A stretch of DNA of 64,000 bases from an uncultured Christensenella sp. (GTDB lineage Bacteria; Bacillota; Clostridia; Christensenellales; Borkfalkiaceae): positions 3,244-67,243 of the forward strand of contig CAJUCM010000004.1 of the NCBI GenBank assembly GCA_910585235.1, given 5' to 3'. The notes beneath the pieces are model-generated. The model was not told the origin of the DNA. It made no database searches and saw nothing but the letters and a program-made list of their open reading frames with translations. The position numbers and the translations under genes are program-made. Every line of letters starts with the position of its first letter. Positions within the stretch are counted from its first letter, which is position 1. Shown piece by piece: positions 7,482 to 16,227 of the stretch.

Positions 7482-9203
7482 ATGAAGGGCTATCAGAATT
7501 ACGACAAATTCCCGGAACTGAAAATCGGGGGCTTCAAGGCATGGCAGGGTTATGAAGCGATCGCAGGCGTTCTTAAAGAAGAGGCGGTAAAACGCGGTCG
7601 TTGCGTGATCGTGTTCGACTGTTACACGCAGGTCGATCAGCGCGAGGTGAAGGAGGGGCTTGCCTCCTTGAACGCGCGTTGGTTCGATTCGGACGCCGCC
7701 ATGATCGACGACGAAACATATAACGCGCTGATCAAACCGTTCGTGACGGACGACAGGGTTTTCGGCGTGATGAACGCCTTAAAACTCAGCGATTTTATCG
7801 ATCCTGTAAAGGCGGAATCGCTGCGCAAGCAAATCGAAGAGGCGCAAGGGATCGTCTGCGTGATCGGCGTGGGCGCTTCGCTCGTCGCCGAGGGGGATAT
7901 TACGGTCTATCTCGATCTTGCGCGTTGGGAGATCCAGTGCCGCTTTGCGAAGGGTGCGACGAACTGGAAGACGGACAATGCGGACGCGGGAAAACTGCAA
8001 AAATTCAAGCAGGGCTTTTTTGTAGAGTGGCGCATGGCGGACAGACATAAGCGCAAACTCTTTGATAAGGTCGATTATCTTTTGGATACGAATGTGAAAG
8101 ATACGCCGAAAATGGTTTCGGGCGAGGGTTGGAGAAAGGGACTTGCAACGTTTGCGACCCGTCCGTTCCGTCTCGTTCCCTATTTCGCTCCCGAAGTATG
8201 GGGCGGGCAGTGGATGAAAGAGGTGTGCGATCTCGACCGCTCCGTCGCTAATTATGCGTGGGCGTTCGACGGCGTGCCGGAAGAGAACAGCATTTTTATG
8301 CGGTTCGGCGACGTCCGGATCGAAGTGCCTTCTATCGACGTTGTGTTTTACCGCCCGCGCCTGTTGTTGGGCGATCGCGTTCACGCCCGTTTCGGCGACG
8401 AATATCCCATCCGTTTCGACTTTCTCGATACGATGGGCGGGCAGAACCTTTCGTTGCAGGTGCATCCGCTTACGGAGTACATTCAGCACACGTTCGGAAT
8501 GCACTATACGCAGGACGAGAGCTATTACATTCTCGACTGCGAGGACGAGGCGTATGTTTATCTCGGTCTGAAAGAGAACGTCAACAAGCAGGAAATGCTT
8601 TCCGATCTGGAAGCGGCGCAGCGCGGCGAGATCGTGTTCCCCGCCGAGAAATACGTCAACAAACTTCCCGCGAAAAAGCACGATCATTTCCTGATCCCCG
8701 CGGGGACGGTGCACTGTTCGGGTTCGGATACCATGGTGCTGGAAATCAGCGCGACGCCCTATATCTTTACGTTCAAACTGTGGGACTGGGCGCGCCTCGG
8801 TCTCGACGGACTGCCCCGTCCCGTACACATCAACCACGGCAGAGAGGTGATCCAGTGGTACCGCGATACGCCGTGGGTCATGGAAAATCTTGTGAACCGT
8901 TTCGAGACGGTCAAAAAAGAGCGCGGGTATCAGGAAGAACATACGGGCTTGCACGAGCGGGAATTCATTGAAACGCGCCGCTGTACAATCAAAAAGAAAG
9001 TCAAGCTGAAAACGGACGGTTCCGTGGTTCAGGCAAACGTCGTGGACGGACGGGGCGCGATCATCGAAAGTCCGACGGGCACGTTCGAGCCGTTTGAAGT
9101 ACATTATGCCGAAACGTTCATCATTCCCGAAAGCGTGAAAGAATTTACCGTCGTTCCGCTCGATCAGGAAGTTACGATCGTCAAGGCGACCGTGCGGGGA
9201 TAA
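7482..9203 (+). CDS. Class I mannose-6-phosphate isomerase with extra N-terminal domain
   Basis: Interconverts mannose-6-phosphate and fructose-6-phosphate, linking mannose to glycolysis. The zinc site of type I isomerases is complete: Gln326 and His328 in LQVHP, Glu346 in DESYYI and His411 in GTVHCSG. The protein is 573 residues, whereas short bacterial ManA proteins are about 310-400. The extra N-terminal part (about 1-230) contains a strand RCVIVFDCY and a VCVIGVGASLV segment suggestive of a degenerate nucleoside-kinase-like fold without an obvious phosphate-binding loop; its job is unknown. It has a clear AGAGAGG-type ribosome binding site and follows the ROK kinase by 16 bases, so both are probably on one transcript. 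Confidence 0.88.
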   Translation: MKGYQNYDKFPELKIGGFKAWQGYEAIAGVLKEEAVKRGRCVIVFDCYTQVDQREVKEGLASLNARWFDSDAAMIDDETYNALIKPFVTDDRVFGVMNALKLSDFIDPVKAESLRKQIEEAQGIVCVIGVGASLVAEGDITVYLDLARWEIQCRFAKGATNWKTDNADAGKLQKFKQGFFVEWRMADRHKRKLFDKVDYLLDTNVKDTPKMVSGEGWRKGLATFATRPFRLVPYFAPEVWGGQWMKEVCDLDRSVANYAWAFDGVPEENSIFMRFGDVRIEVPSIDVVFYRPRLLLGDRVHARFGDEYPIRFDFLDTMGGQNLSLQVHPLTEYIQHTFGMHYTQDESYYILDCEDEAYVYLGLKENVNKQEMLSDLEAAQRGEIVFPAEKYVNKLPAKKHDHFLIPAGTVHCSGSDTMVLEISATPYIFTFKLWDWARLGLDGLPRPVHINHGREVIQWYRDTPWVMENLVNRFETVKKERGYQEEHTGLHEREFIETRRCTIKKKVKLKTDGSVVQANVVDGRGAIIESPTGTFEPFEVHYAETFIIPESVKEFTVVPLDQEVTIVKATVRG

Positions 9204-9212
9204 ACCTGCGCG

Positions 9213-9256
9213 GCAAAAGGGGATCCCCTTTTGCTCATTCTTGCGAATGAGCAAAA
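9213..9256 (+). other. Two overlapping, mutually exclusive hairpins
   Basis: GCAAAAGGGG-AT-CCCCTTTTGC spans 9213-9234 and TTTTGCTCATTC-TTGC-GAATGAGCAAAA spans 9229-9256. Both are perfect and share TTTTGC, so only one can form at a time. They lie between the isomerase and the binding-protein gene. They may partly terminate transcription or protect the downstream mRNA; neither has a full T-run. Confidence 0.6.
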
Positions 9257-9298
9257 ACAATTAACAGAGAAAAATAAAAAGTGAATGGAGGAAACATT

Positions 9299-10582
9299 AT
9301 GAAAAAGAAAAAATTTGCGGCTCTTGCGGTCGCGGCGTCCCTGCTCGTGGTCCCTGGACTTGCGGCTTGCGGTTCTTCCGACGGGAAGATCGTCGTCTGG
9401 TGCGAGGCGTCGGGCGCTGATAAAGCGGTCATGGATTCGTTTGTAGAGTATTTCAACAAGAATAACGATCTCGGCTATGAGATGACCTATAAGATTCAGG
9501 ACAGCGTGACCGCTTCTCTGAATTCGGCGGCAATGGGCGGTTCCGCGCCCGATCTTGTGATCTGGCCCCGCTGGGAGACGATCACGAAGAAGAAGCTCGT
9601 GCACGACCTCAGCGCAAAGGTGGAGGCAAGCACGGTCATCGACCTTGCGGACTATAACGAAGCGGCGCGCCGCGAGCTCGAAATCGGAAACGCCGTTTAC
9701 GGCATTCCCACCGACCTCGACGCCTGGGGACTGTGGTGCAACATGGACCTCATGCAGGAATCGCAGATCCCCGCGACCTGGGACGAGTTGAAAGCCTCCA
9801 CGGCGGCGCTCACTTCGGGATCGGGAAGCGATCAGATCGTAGGGCTTGACGCATACAACCTGCGCGGACAGTTTTACAGTTTTATGCTCAGCGCGGGCGG
9901 AACGCTCGTCAATAACACGACCACGCCGCCTACCATGAACATCGATACTTCGGATAAGTCCTCGAAGTCCTATAAGGACGCGGAGTCCGTCATGAATCTG
10001 TTTATCGATCTGATGACGGAGACGGGTTGCCCCGCCGACTATCATACGGACGATAAATTCATCGAAGGAAAAGTGGCGATGAAGTTCGGACCGAGCAACT
10101 ATAACAGCACGATCGCGGCGCTCAAAGGTTCGCCCATGAATATGAAGTTTGTGGGCTACCCCGCAAAGAGCGCGACGGAGGGAGCCGTAACGGGAATGCT
10201 GGGCGGATATTCGCTCGCGATCCCCAAGACGAAGAATCTCGACAAAGGATTTTCCGTGATCGAATGGTGGATGACGGACGCAAACCTGCAAAAGTACTGC
10301 GAACTTTATAGCCTGCTCCCCGCAAAGACTTCTTTGCAAAACGCGGAATTTGTTCAGAACAGCGAAATTCTTACGACCATGAAAGAAATGCTTCCCGCGT
10401 GCGACGTGCGCCCGATCGCAAAGGGTTATTCCAATGTGGAAACGACCTGGATCTTCTCGACGATCGACGCATTACGCGAATATATCCGCGGCGGTTCCGG
10501 AACGATCAAGAACGCGGAGAATGCGCTCGAACAGATCAAGAGGGAAGGGGATTCGCAATTCCAACTTGAAGCGATCATGTAA
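9299..10582 (+). CDS. Sugar ABC transporter substrate-binding lipoprotein
   Basis: Extracytoplasmic solute-binding protein of the family 1 (MalE-like) type, 427 residues. A lipoprotein signal with lipobox LAAC anchors it at Cys24. The mature part starts DGKIVVWCEASGADKAV and includes the usual GIPTDLDAWGLWCN hinge region and EGKVAMKFG stretch. I set the start at 9299, seven codons inside the longest frame, because GGAGG sits just upstream of it. It precedes two permease genes in the same operon and would capture alpha-mannan oligosaccharides made by the GH76 enzyme; the ligand is inferred. No ATPase gene accompanies it. Confidence 0.9.
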   Translation: MKKKKFAALAVAASLLVVPGLAACGSSDGKIVVWCEASGADKAVMDSFVEYFNKNNDLGYEMTYKIQDSVTASLNSAAMGGSAPDLVIWPRWETITKKKLVHDLSAKVEASTVIDLADYNEAARRELEIGNAVYGIPTDLDAWGLWCNMDLMQESQIPATWDELKASTAALTSGSGSDQIVGLDAYNLRGQFYSFMLSAGGTLVNNTTTPPTMNIDTSDKSSKSYKDAESVMNLFIDLMTETGCPADYHTDDKFIEGKVAMKFGPSNYNSTIAALKGSPMNMKFVGYPAKSATEGAVTGMLGGYSLAIPKTKNLDKGFSVIEWWMTDANLQKYCELYSLLPAKTSLQNAEFVQNSEILTTMKEMLPACDVRPIAKGYSNVETTWIFSTIDALREYIRGGSGTIKNAENALEQIKREGDSQFQLEAIM

Positions 10583-10604
10583 ATTCTCATAAGGAGAAAT
10601 CAAA

Positions 10605-11561
10605 ATGGAACAGGAACAAGCAACCGTAAACTTAAACGGAACGGAAGCTGCGTCTGAAAAAAAGCCGCGTTCTCCCAGAAAGAAAATGTCCATGCAGCAG
10701 AAACTCGAAGTAAAGGGCTTTCTGTTCGTGTTGCCGGCGCTGATCTTTTTCGTGATATTCGTGCTCGTGCCGATCATCATGGCGATCGTACTTTCCTTTA
10801 TGAATTACGACGGACTTGGCGAAAAGGTTTTTATCGGCTTTGAAAATTACGTCAACATTTTTAAGCTGGACACCGTGTTCAAAAAATCCTTTCTGAACGT
10901 GCTGTGGTATGCGCTGTTTGCGATCCCGCTCTCGGTCGTTCTTCCGCTGACGTACGCGCTTTTGATCAACCTCGACATTCCGGGGAAAAAGGTGTTCCGC
11001 GCGATCTACTATCTGCCGGGGCTCACGAGCGCGGTGGCGGCGGCGACGGTGTTCCGCCTCGTATTCAATCCCGATATAGGGGTCGTCAACAGCTTTTTGG
11101 GGCTGTTCGGCATCAAGGGACCGCAGTGGCTCGAATCGTCGAGCACTTCCATGCTTACGATCGTGATTTTAACGATGTGGCAGGGCGTCGGCGGAAACAT
11201 GATCATCTATGCGGCGGCGCTCAACGGCATTTCGCCGGAGCTTTACGAAGCGGCGCGCATTGACGGGGCGGGACGCGTAAAGAGCTTTTTCAAGATCACG
11301 CTCCCCCTGCTCGCGCCCACGACCTTCTTTATCATGACGATGAGCATTATCGGCGCGTTCCAGCTCTACGATCAGGTGCTCATGATGACGAACGGCGGAC
11401 CAGCCAATTCCACGGTGACGCCCGTGTTCTCGATCTACGAGCGCGCGTTCGGGCAGAACTCGAACATGGGTTATGCGTCCGCGCAGGCGGTACTGCTCTT
11501 TATTCTGATCGCGGGAATCTCGGCAATTACGCAGCGGTTTACCAAGGACCGCGCTTATTGA
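10605..11561 (+). CDS. Sugar ABC transporter permease (MalF-type)
   Basis: Integral membrane permease, 318 residues, with an N-terminal cytoplasmic tail of about 45 polar residues and six predicted membrane helices. The binding-protein-dependent transport loop EAARIDGAGRVKSFFKITLP (about 218-237) is the EAA motif that docks the ATPase. It follows the binding-protein gene by 22 bases with an AAGGAGA ribosome binding site and pairs with the next permease to form the channel of the putative mannan-oligosaccharide importer. Confidence 0.92.
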   Translation: MEQEQATVNLNGTEAASEKKPRSPRKKMSMQQKLEVKGFLFVLPALIFFVIFVLVPIIMAIVLSFMNYDGLGEKVFIGFENYVNIFKLDTVFKKSFLNVLWYALFAIPLSVVLPLTYALLINLDIPGKKVFRAIYYLPGLTSAVAAATVFRLVFNPDIGVVNSFLGLFGIKGPQWLESSSTSMLTIVILTMWQGVGGNMIIYAAALNGISPELYEAARIDGAGRVKSFFKITLPLLAPTTFFIMTMSIIGAFQLYDQVLMMTNGGPANSTVTPVFSIYERAFGQNSNMGYASAQAVLLFILIAGISAITQRFTKDRAY

Positions 11562-11571
11562 GGAGGCAGAC

Positions 11572-12456
11572 GTGAAAGCAATTTCCATGAAAAAGAAAGA
11601 ACTTATCTTCAAGATCGGCATGATCACGATTATGGTCATTCTTGCGATCATTGCGCTTGCGCCCTTTTATTGGTCGATCCTCATTTCGTTCCGCGAGCAG
11701 GAATTCATCTATACCGACCGTTCCTGGTTTTTCTCGCACGTGACGTTCGACCACTACGCAAACGTATTCAAAGACGTGCCGATCGTAAGGTATTTCTTCA
11801 ATACCTTGCTCCTCACCGTCGTCAACATTACGACCAACCTTCTTTTGGCGTCCATGGCGGCGTACGGCTTTGAAAAACTGCCGTTCAGGGGGAGCAAAGT
11901 GATCTTTAAGATCATGATGTTTTCCATGATGCTCCCCGGAATCGCGACGACGGTTCCCACCTTCCTGCTTCTGCGCTCCTTCCCGCTGGTGGGCGGAAAC
12001 GACATTTTGGGGCAGGGCGGCACGGGATTTATCGGAACCTTTCTCGGCGTGATCCTGCCGGGTACGGTGGGCGTTTACGGAATCTTCTTTATGCGGCAAT
12101 TCTTTATCCCCGTCGGGGGAGACTATGCCGAGGCGGCGCGGCTGGACGGCGCGGGAGAGTTGAAGATATTTTTCAGGATCTATCTCCCCATGGTCGTGCC
12201 TGCGCTTTTAACGCTCGGAATCTTCTGCTTCCAGGGCGTGTGGAACTCTTATATGTGGCCGAACCTCGTTTTGCAGGGACATGACGATCTGAAAGTACTC
12301 ACCATGGCTCTGCGCGATTATTCGATCGAAACGAAATTCCAGTACGGTCCCATGATGGCAATGAGCGTGCTCATGAGCATTCCGATCATTATCGCATTCT
12401 GCTGTATGCAGAAATACTTCATCAGCGGCGTGCAGGTCGGCGGCGTAAAAGGTTGA
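11572..12456 (+). CDS. Sugar ABC transporter permease (MalG-type)
   Basis: Second membrane subunit of the importer, 294 residues and about six membrane helices. The EAA loop reads YAEAARLDGAGELKIFFRIY. The start is the GTG at 11572, six bases after an AGGAGG site that overlaps the stop codon of the first permease. The C-terminus ends in the family-typical KYFISGVQVGGVKG. A small hairpin (about 12454-12475) follows the stop codon and may separate expression of the transport genes from the surface-protein gene behind it. Confidence 0.92.
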   Translation: MKAISMKKKELIFKIGMITIMVILAIIALAPFYWSILISFREQEFIYTDRSWFFSHVTFDHYANVFKDVPIVRYFFNTLLLTVVNITTNLLLASMAAYGFEKLPFRGSKVIFKIMMFSMMLPGIATTVPTFLLLRSFPLVGGNDILGQGGTGFIGTFLGVILPGTVGVYGIFFMRQFFIPVGGDYAEAARLDGAGELKIFFRIYLPMVVPALLTLGIFCFQGVWNSYMWPNLVLQGHDDLKVLTMALRDYSIETKFQYGPMMAMSVLMSIPIIIAFCCMQKYFISGVQVGGVKG

Positions 12457-12475
12457 TACAGGCAGAGCCTGATCA
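12454..12475 (+). other. Small intercistronic hairpin
   Basis: TGAT(A)CAGGC-AGA-GCCTGATCA forms a nearly perfect stem right after the permease stop codon, without a T-run. It could be a processing or stabilising element between operon segments. Confidence 0.35.
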
Positions 12476-12504
12476 AAATAAAAAAATTTATGGAGGAAAA
12501 AGAA

Positions 12505-14793
12505 ATGAAAATCAAGACAAAACATTTGGCGCTGTCTCTGACGGTTGCGGGCTTAATCGTCTCCGCGTCGGTCGGCGGAACCATGCTGAACGCTTCGGCG
12601 GCGGGAACAGATTTGAACTTGGGCGGTTTAGGCGGTCGCCTCTGGCTCGACGGAGTGACGCAAGCGGACGCCGAAGCCGCCTATACGGCGGAGTGGGCGC
12701 GTATTAAGGAGGAATTTCCTGACGCGAGACTTTACGCAGATCCTATTAACAACCCTTGGCCCGATTCGAGTAACTCATGGCACTGCGTCGATTTCAATGC
12801 CATGGCGCACATGGAGAACGTCGGTACCTGGAATATGTGGAACCACAGCGGGGTCGGATTTATTTGTTTCAATCCGAACAATAAGACGGCTTACACCATT
12901 CACAGCGGTTCGGCAGTCGTATTTTCAAACATGAACAACGGCTGGGCGAATCAGGCAAACCACACGGGCTATCCCAAGGACAACGCCTTTACGGTGACGC
13001 TCAACGAAGAAGACGTCGTATGTCAGAACTTTGCGCTCGGCTATGTTGCGGGAACCACATTCAATTACGGAAAACAGATGAGTGCGGACGGGGTGGAATC
13101 CGATCTGACGGTAGAGGACATTGCAAACAACCTCACGCTCCCCTGGTGGGATCAGGCAGGCAACGAGGGAACGTTTGCGGGTCTGAAAATTCCTGAGCTT
13201 CGCGCGGCTTACGAGACCTATTATGAGGGAAAAGAGATCAATACGGCTCCCATGTGGGCTTGGTCAACCTCTCACATGAAAAACAGCGTTTGGAGACAGG
13301 ACGTTGTGGAGGACGGCGAAAAGGTCGGTCAGGTCGTCTATAACAGCAAGACGAAAAAAATGTACACCGTCAAATCCTTCCTGAGCAATTACAATTCGAC
13401 GACCGCTTGGGGAAATCCCGTCGGCGAAGAGCAGACGACGGGCGGGGTCGTCAACCAGCTGTTCGACTACGGCGTCGTCTATATCGACGCGGCGGATGAG
13501 AACAAAGTAAAATATGCCGAGGCTTCCCATATCGACGAGAACGGCAACGTCGTTTCCGATTACGAAGGGGATCTTACGGGTGTCGTTGTCAAAGCTACGG
13601 CGGAACAATTTCCCGATGGCGTGACGGCGGACGCAGTCAAAACGGCGGTGAAAGCAGTTTATACCGAGGCACTTGGAGCGGCGGCAAGACCCATGGAGTT
13701 CCTTGAAGGATTCGACGGGGAAATTTTGGCGCAGGACTTTACCGTTACGGAAGGAAACGAGACCAAGACGAGCCGTATCTATCTCGACATAACAAAGGGG
13801 ACGCTTACGGCGGCAGTTCTTGAAAACGAGGCTTACGAACTCTATAAAGAGCCCGCGCGCTTCAACGAGGGGAACAAGAGATACCCTGTCACGGGCGAAA
13901 TGATCCTCGGGCCTGCGACCTCCTCCAAGTTCACGGCGGGCGGAAAGACCTATCAGAACTTCCTCTACGGTGCCATGGAACTTTCGGCGGCAAAGGAAGC
14001 GGATACCGTTCTCCCCGGCGTCAACTATGACGAAAGCGGTAAGCGCACCGTTCTCGATCTCTCCGAATTCATTAAAATCGGCGACGTGTGCAGAATTCCC
14101 GACAGCTACAATATCGGCGCGGCAGACCTTCTCGCGGCATTCAAGGCTGCGTATAAAGAATATGCAAAGGCGGGCATTGCCGTCGGTATGCCCAACAAAG
14201 AAGGAATCGGCTCTTGGTATCCCGATCCCGGCGCGGGCGGCGGACAGGACGCGGACACGAACGAATTTAACGACGGTCGCGGCATGATCAAGCTCGGCTT
14301 GCACATGACGGATAGCTCCGCGATCTGCTACTACGGCATCACTGCATATATGGCTTACAGCCCTAAGGACGGTAAGGTCTATATCATGAAGGACGCGGTT
14401 ATCTCCAATATCGCCACCTATTACTGCGTGTACGGCGCGCCGATCAGCGATCTGATCGAGACGACGATCACGACGGAGGACGGCGACGAAGTGACCGTCC
14501 AGATCCAGAACTTTGAACTCGGCTACCTCACGGTCATGGGCGGCTCCGCAAGCATGACGGCGGACAGACACTGGGATTTCACCCTCAAAGGCGCGGTCAA
14601 TCTTGACGGAAGCAAGATCCCCGGAACGGTTTATCCCGGCGAGAACGAAGGGAATCCCGATACGGACCCCGAAAAACCCGAAGAACCCAAAAAAGGTTGC
14701 GGCGGCGTGATGAGCGTTACGGGCGGCGTTCTCGGTATCGCGTTGCTTGCGGGCGTTGTAACGCTGGTGACGAAGCTGAAAAAGAAAAATTGA
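12505..14793 (+). CDS. Exported surface protein with LGFP-like repeats and C-terminal membrane tail
   Basis: A 762-residue exported protein: signal peptide with cleavage near NASA-A, then a long region with at least four LGFP-type units of the form G-x-P ... Q-N-F-x-x-G. Examples are TGYPKDNAF...CQNFALGYV (about 153-180), WGNPVGEE...LFDYGVVYI (about 301-327), YPVTGEM...YQNFLYGAME (about 459-492) and YGAPISD...IQNFELGYL (about 642-674). LGFP repeats are known from cell-wall-bound proteins of Actinobacteria. The C-terminus has a Pro/Glu linker, a KKGCGG motif, one hydrophobic helix and a Lys-rich end, as in a membrane or sorting anchor. The ATG at 12505 is preferred over 12490 because the GGAGG lies between them. 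Position before GH76 suggests a mannan-binding or wall-spanning role; function unproven. Confidence 0.7.
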   Translation: MKIKTKHLALSLTVAGLIVSASVGGTMLNASAAGTDLNLGGLGGRLWLDGVTQADAEAAYTAEWARIKEEFPDARLYADPINNPWPDSSNSWHCVDFNAMAHMENVGTWNMWNHSGVGFICFNPNNKTAYTIHSGSAVVFSNMNNGWANQANHTGYPKDNAFTVTLNEEDVVCQNFALGYVAGTTFNYGKQMSADGVESDLTVEDIANNLTLPWWDQAGNEGTFAGLKIPELRAAYETYYEGKEINTAPMWAWSTSHMKNSVWRQDVVEDGEKVGQVVYNSKTKKMYTVKSFLSNYNSTTAWGNPVGEEQTTGGVVNQLFDYGVVYIDAADENKVKYAEASHIDENGNVVSDYEGDLTGVVVKATAEQFPDGVTADAVKTAVKAVYTEALGAAARPMEFLEGFDGEILAQDFTVTEGNETKTSRIYLDITKGTLTAAVLENEAYELYKEPARFNEGNKRYPVTGEMILGPATSSKFTAGGKTYQNFLYGAMELSAAKEADTVLPGVNYDESGKRTVLDLSEFIKIGDVCRIPDSYNIGAADLLAAFKAAYKEYAKAGIAVGMPNKEGIGSWYPDPGAGGGQDADTNEFNDGRGMIKLGLHMTDSSAICYYGITAYMAYSPKDGKVYIMKDAVISNIATYYCVYGAPISDLIETTITTEDGDEVTVQIQNFELGYLTVMGGSASMTADRHWDFTLKGAVNLDGSKIPGTVYPGENEGNPDTDPEKPEEPKKGCGGVMSVTGGVLGIALLAGVVTLVTKLKKKN

Positions 14794-14809
14794 GTTTCAG
14801 GAGAAGATC

Positions 14810-16123
14810 ATGAAAAAAATCACGAAAATCATTGCGCTTGCGCTCACTTCCATGGCGATGGTGACGGCGCTTGCCGCCTGCGGAGAGACGGAGGAACCGG
14901 GTCCGGAAAATCCCAACCCGCCGATCGTCGATCCGACGCCCGTGGAACGCCCTACGGAGCAGGAGACCCGCGCAAAGAAGATGGTGGAGATCGTCTTTAA
15001 GAATTATGCCGTCGAGGGCGGATCGGGCGACACCGCGTATATCAACTTCAAAGAGAACTACGGGAGCAATCAATCGGGTTACCTCTGGTCGAATTTCAGC
15101 GCGGCGGGAATGCAGTACTATATGTGCAAACTCTACCCCGACAGTCAGGAAGAAAAGGACACTTTCCGCAAGATGATCAACAACTTCCTCTATTTCCGTC
15201 AGAAAAACGGGGATCAGGGCGATGCGGTCAAGTATCACTCCGGACGCGGGAACGCGTTCAACGGCGGAAGCGGGGACTGCTTCTTCGACGACAACATCTG
15301 GGTGGCGCGCAACTACCTCCGCGCATACGAGATCTTCGGCGACGAGTTCTACCTCGAAGAGGCGATCCGCGTCAACAACTGGGTGCGCCTGGGCTGGAAC
15401 AACGAGCTGGGCGGACTTGTGTGGAGCGAAAACGGGCTTTCGGACAGCGCAAGCGAGCAACACCTCGAACGCGGTCTGAGCGCGAACGCCTGCGGGATCA
15501 TGGTCAACGCCATGCTCTCCGACTATGCCGAGGGGCAGGAAAAGCAGGACTATATGGATTGGGCGGAAAAGTTCTATAACTTCTGTAAGAAGATGCAGAA
15601 CAAACCCGATACCTACGACTACTGGAACGGCATTCATACCGTCATCGAGAACGGGGTACGCAAGGACGGCGCGATCAACCGCGTGCACTATTCCTACAAT
15701 TCGGGCAGTATGATCCTTGCCGATCTTCTGATGTACGACCGCACGGCGGACGCTGCGAAAAAAGCGGACTATATGGACGACGCGATCGGCACGTCCGCGG
15801 CGGCGAAGAAGACGTTCAATATGCTCGATCCCGGAAAAGCACAGCTCTACTATTCGGGCGATCCCTGGTTTGCCTGCATTCTCAACGAGGCGTACTACGA
15901 ACTTCGCAACTACACCGAGGATCGTGCGGAACCCTATCTGAAATCGTTTGACAATAACGCCAAATATGCTTTCAAAAACCGCGATCCCGAAACGGGGCTC
16001 TTCCCTTATCAGGCGACGCAGACCTTTACGCTCACCAATGAGTCGAAAGAAAGATGGGTGATCCATCAGGTCGGCGTTGCCGAACAGGCGGTCATCTCGG
16101 CGCTTTGGAGCATCGAAGGCTAA
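14810..16123 (+). CDS. GH76 endo-alpha-1,6-mannanase lipoprotein
   Basis: Exported glycoside hydrolase, 437 residues, with a lipobox LAAC (Cys24) and a Pro/Glu-rich linker to about residue 50. The block DCFFDDNIWVARNYL carries the paired catalytic aspartates of family 76 (Asp160-Asp161) inside an alpha/alpha barrel; YNSGSMILADLLMYD and IHTVIENG stretches also fit the family. Known members cut the alpha-1,6-mannan backbone of yeast or bacterial mannans. Tethered outside, it would release oligosaccharides for the importer encoded upstream, which the cytoplasmic GH38 enzyme then trims. It is the last gene before a strong bidirectional terminator, with an AGGAGAAG ribosome binding site. Confidence 0.88.
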   Translation: MKKITKIIALALTSMAMVTALAACGETEEPGPENPNPPIVDPTPVERPTEQETRAKKMVEIVFKNYAVEGGSGDTAYINFKENYGSNQSGYLWSNFSAAGMQYYMCKLYPDSQEEKDTFRKMINNFLYFRQKNGDQGDAVKYHSGRGNAFNGGSGDCFFDDNIWVARNYLRAYEIFGDEFYLEEAIRVNNWVRLGWNNELGGLVWSENGLSDSASEQHLERGLSANACGIMVNAMLSDYAEGQEKQDYMDWAEKFYNFCKKMQNKPDTYDYWNGIHTVIENGVRKDGAINRVHYSYNSGSMILADLLMYDRTADAAKKADYMDDAIGTSAAAKKTFNMLDPGKAQLYYSGDPWFACILNEAYYELRNYTEDRAEPYLKSFDNNAKYAFKNRDPETGLFPYQATQTFTLTNESKERWVIHQVGVAEQAVISALWSIEG

Positions 16124-16194
16124 AATTTGCCCCCCATGATTTCTCTTCCCCGAACGCCCGTAAGCGCGGGAGGGGAAGGGAAATTCTTTGATTG

Positions 16195-16227
16195 AAAAAA
16201 GCCGAACGATTTCGTTCGGCTTTTTTT
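16195..16227. terminator. Bidirectional terminator ending the mannan operon
   Basis: AAAAAAGCCGAACGA-TT-TCGTTCGGCTTTTTTT between converging genes; the T-run overlaps the stop codon of the AraC gene on the other strand. Confidence 0.92.

Noticed and set aside
7779..9260. 493-codon antisense frame over the mannose-6-phosphate isomerase gene
   Set aside because: No recognisable domains and fully contained in a gene with an intact zinc site.
13264..14571. 435-codon antisense frame over the LGFP-repeat gene
   Set aside because: No initiation signal or family features; the sense protein has a signal peptide, repeats and a tail.
16142..16183. Second hairpin (CTTCCCC/GGGGAAG) after the GH76 gene
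   Set aside because: It has a long, partly paired loop and no T-run; the perfect terminator just downstream is sufficient.
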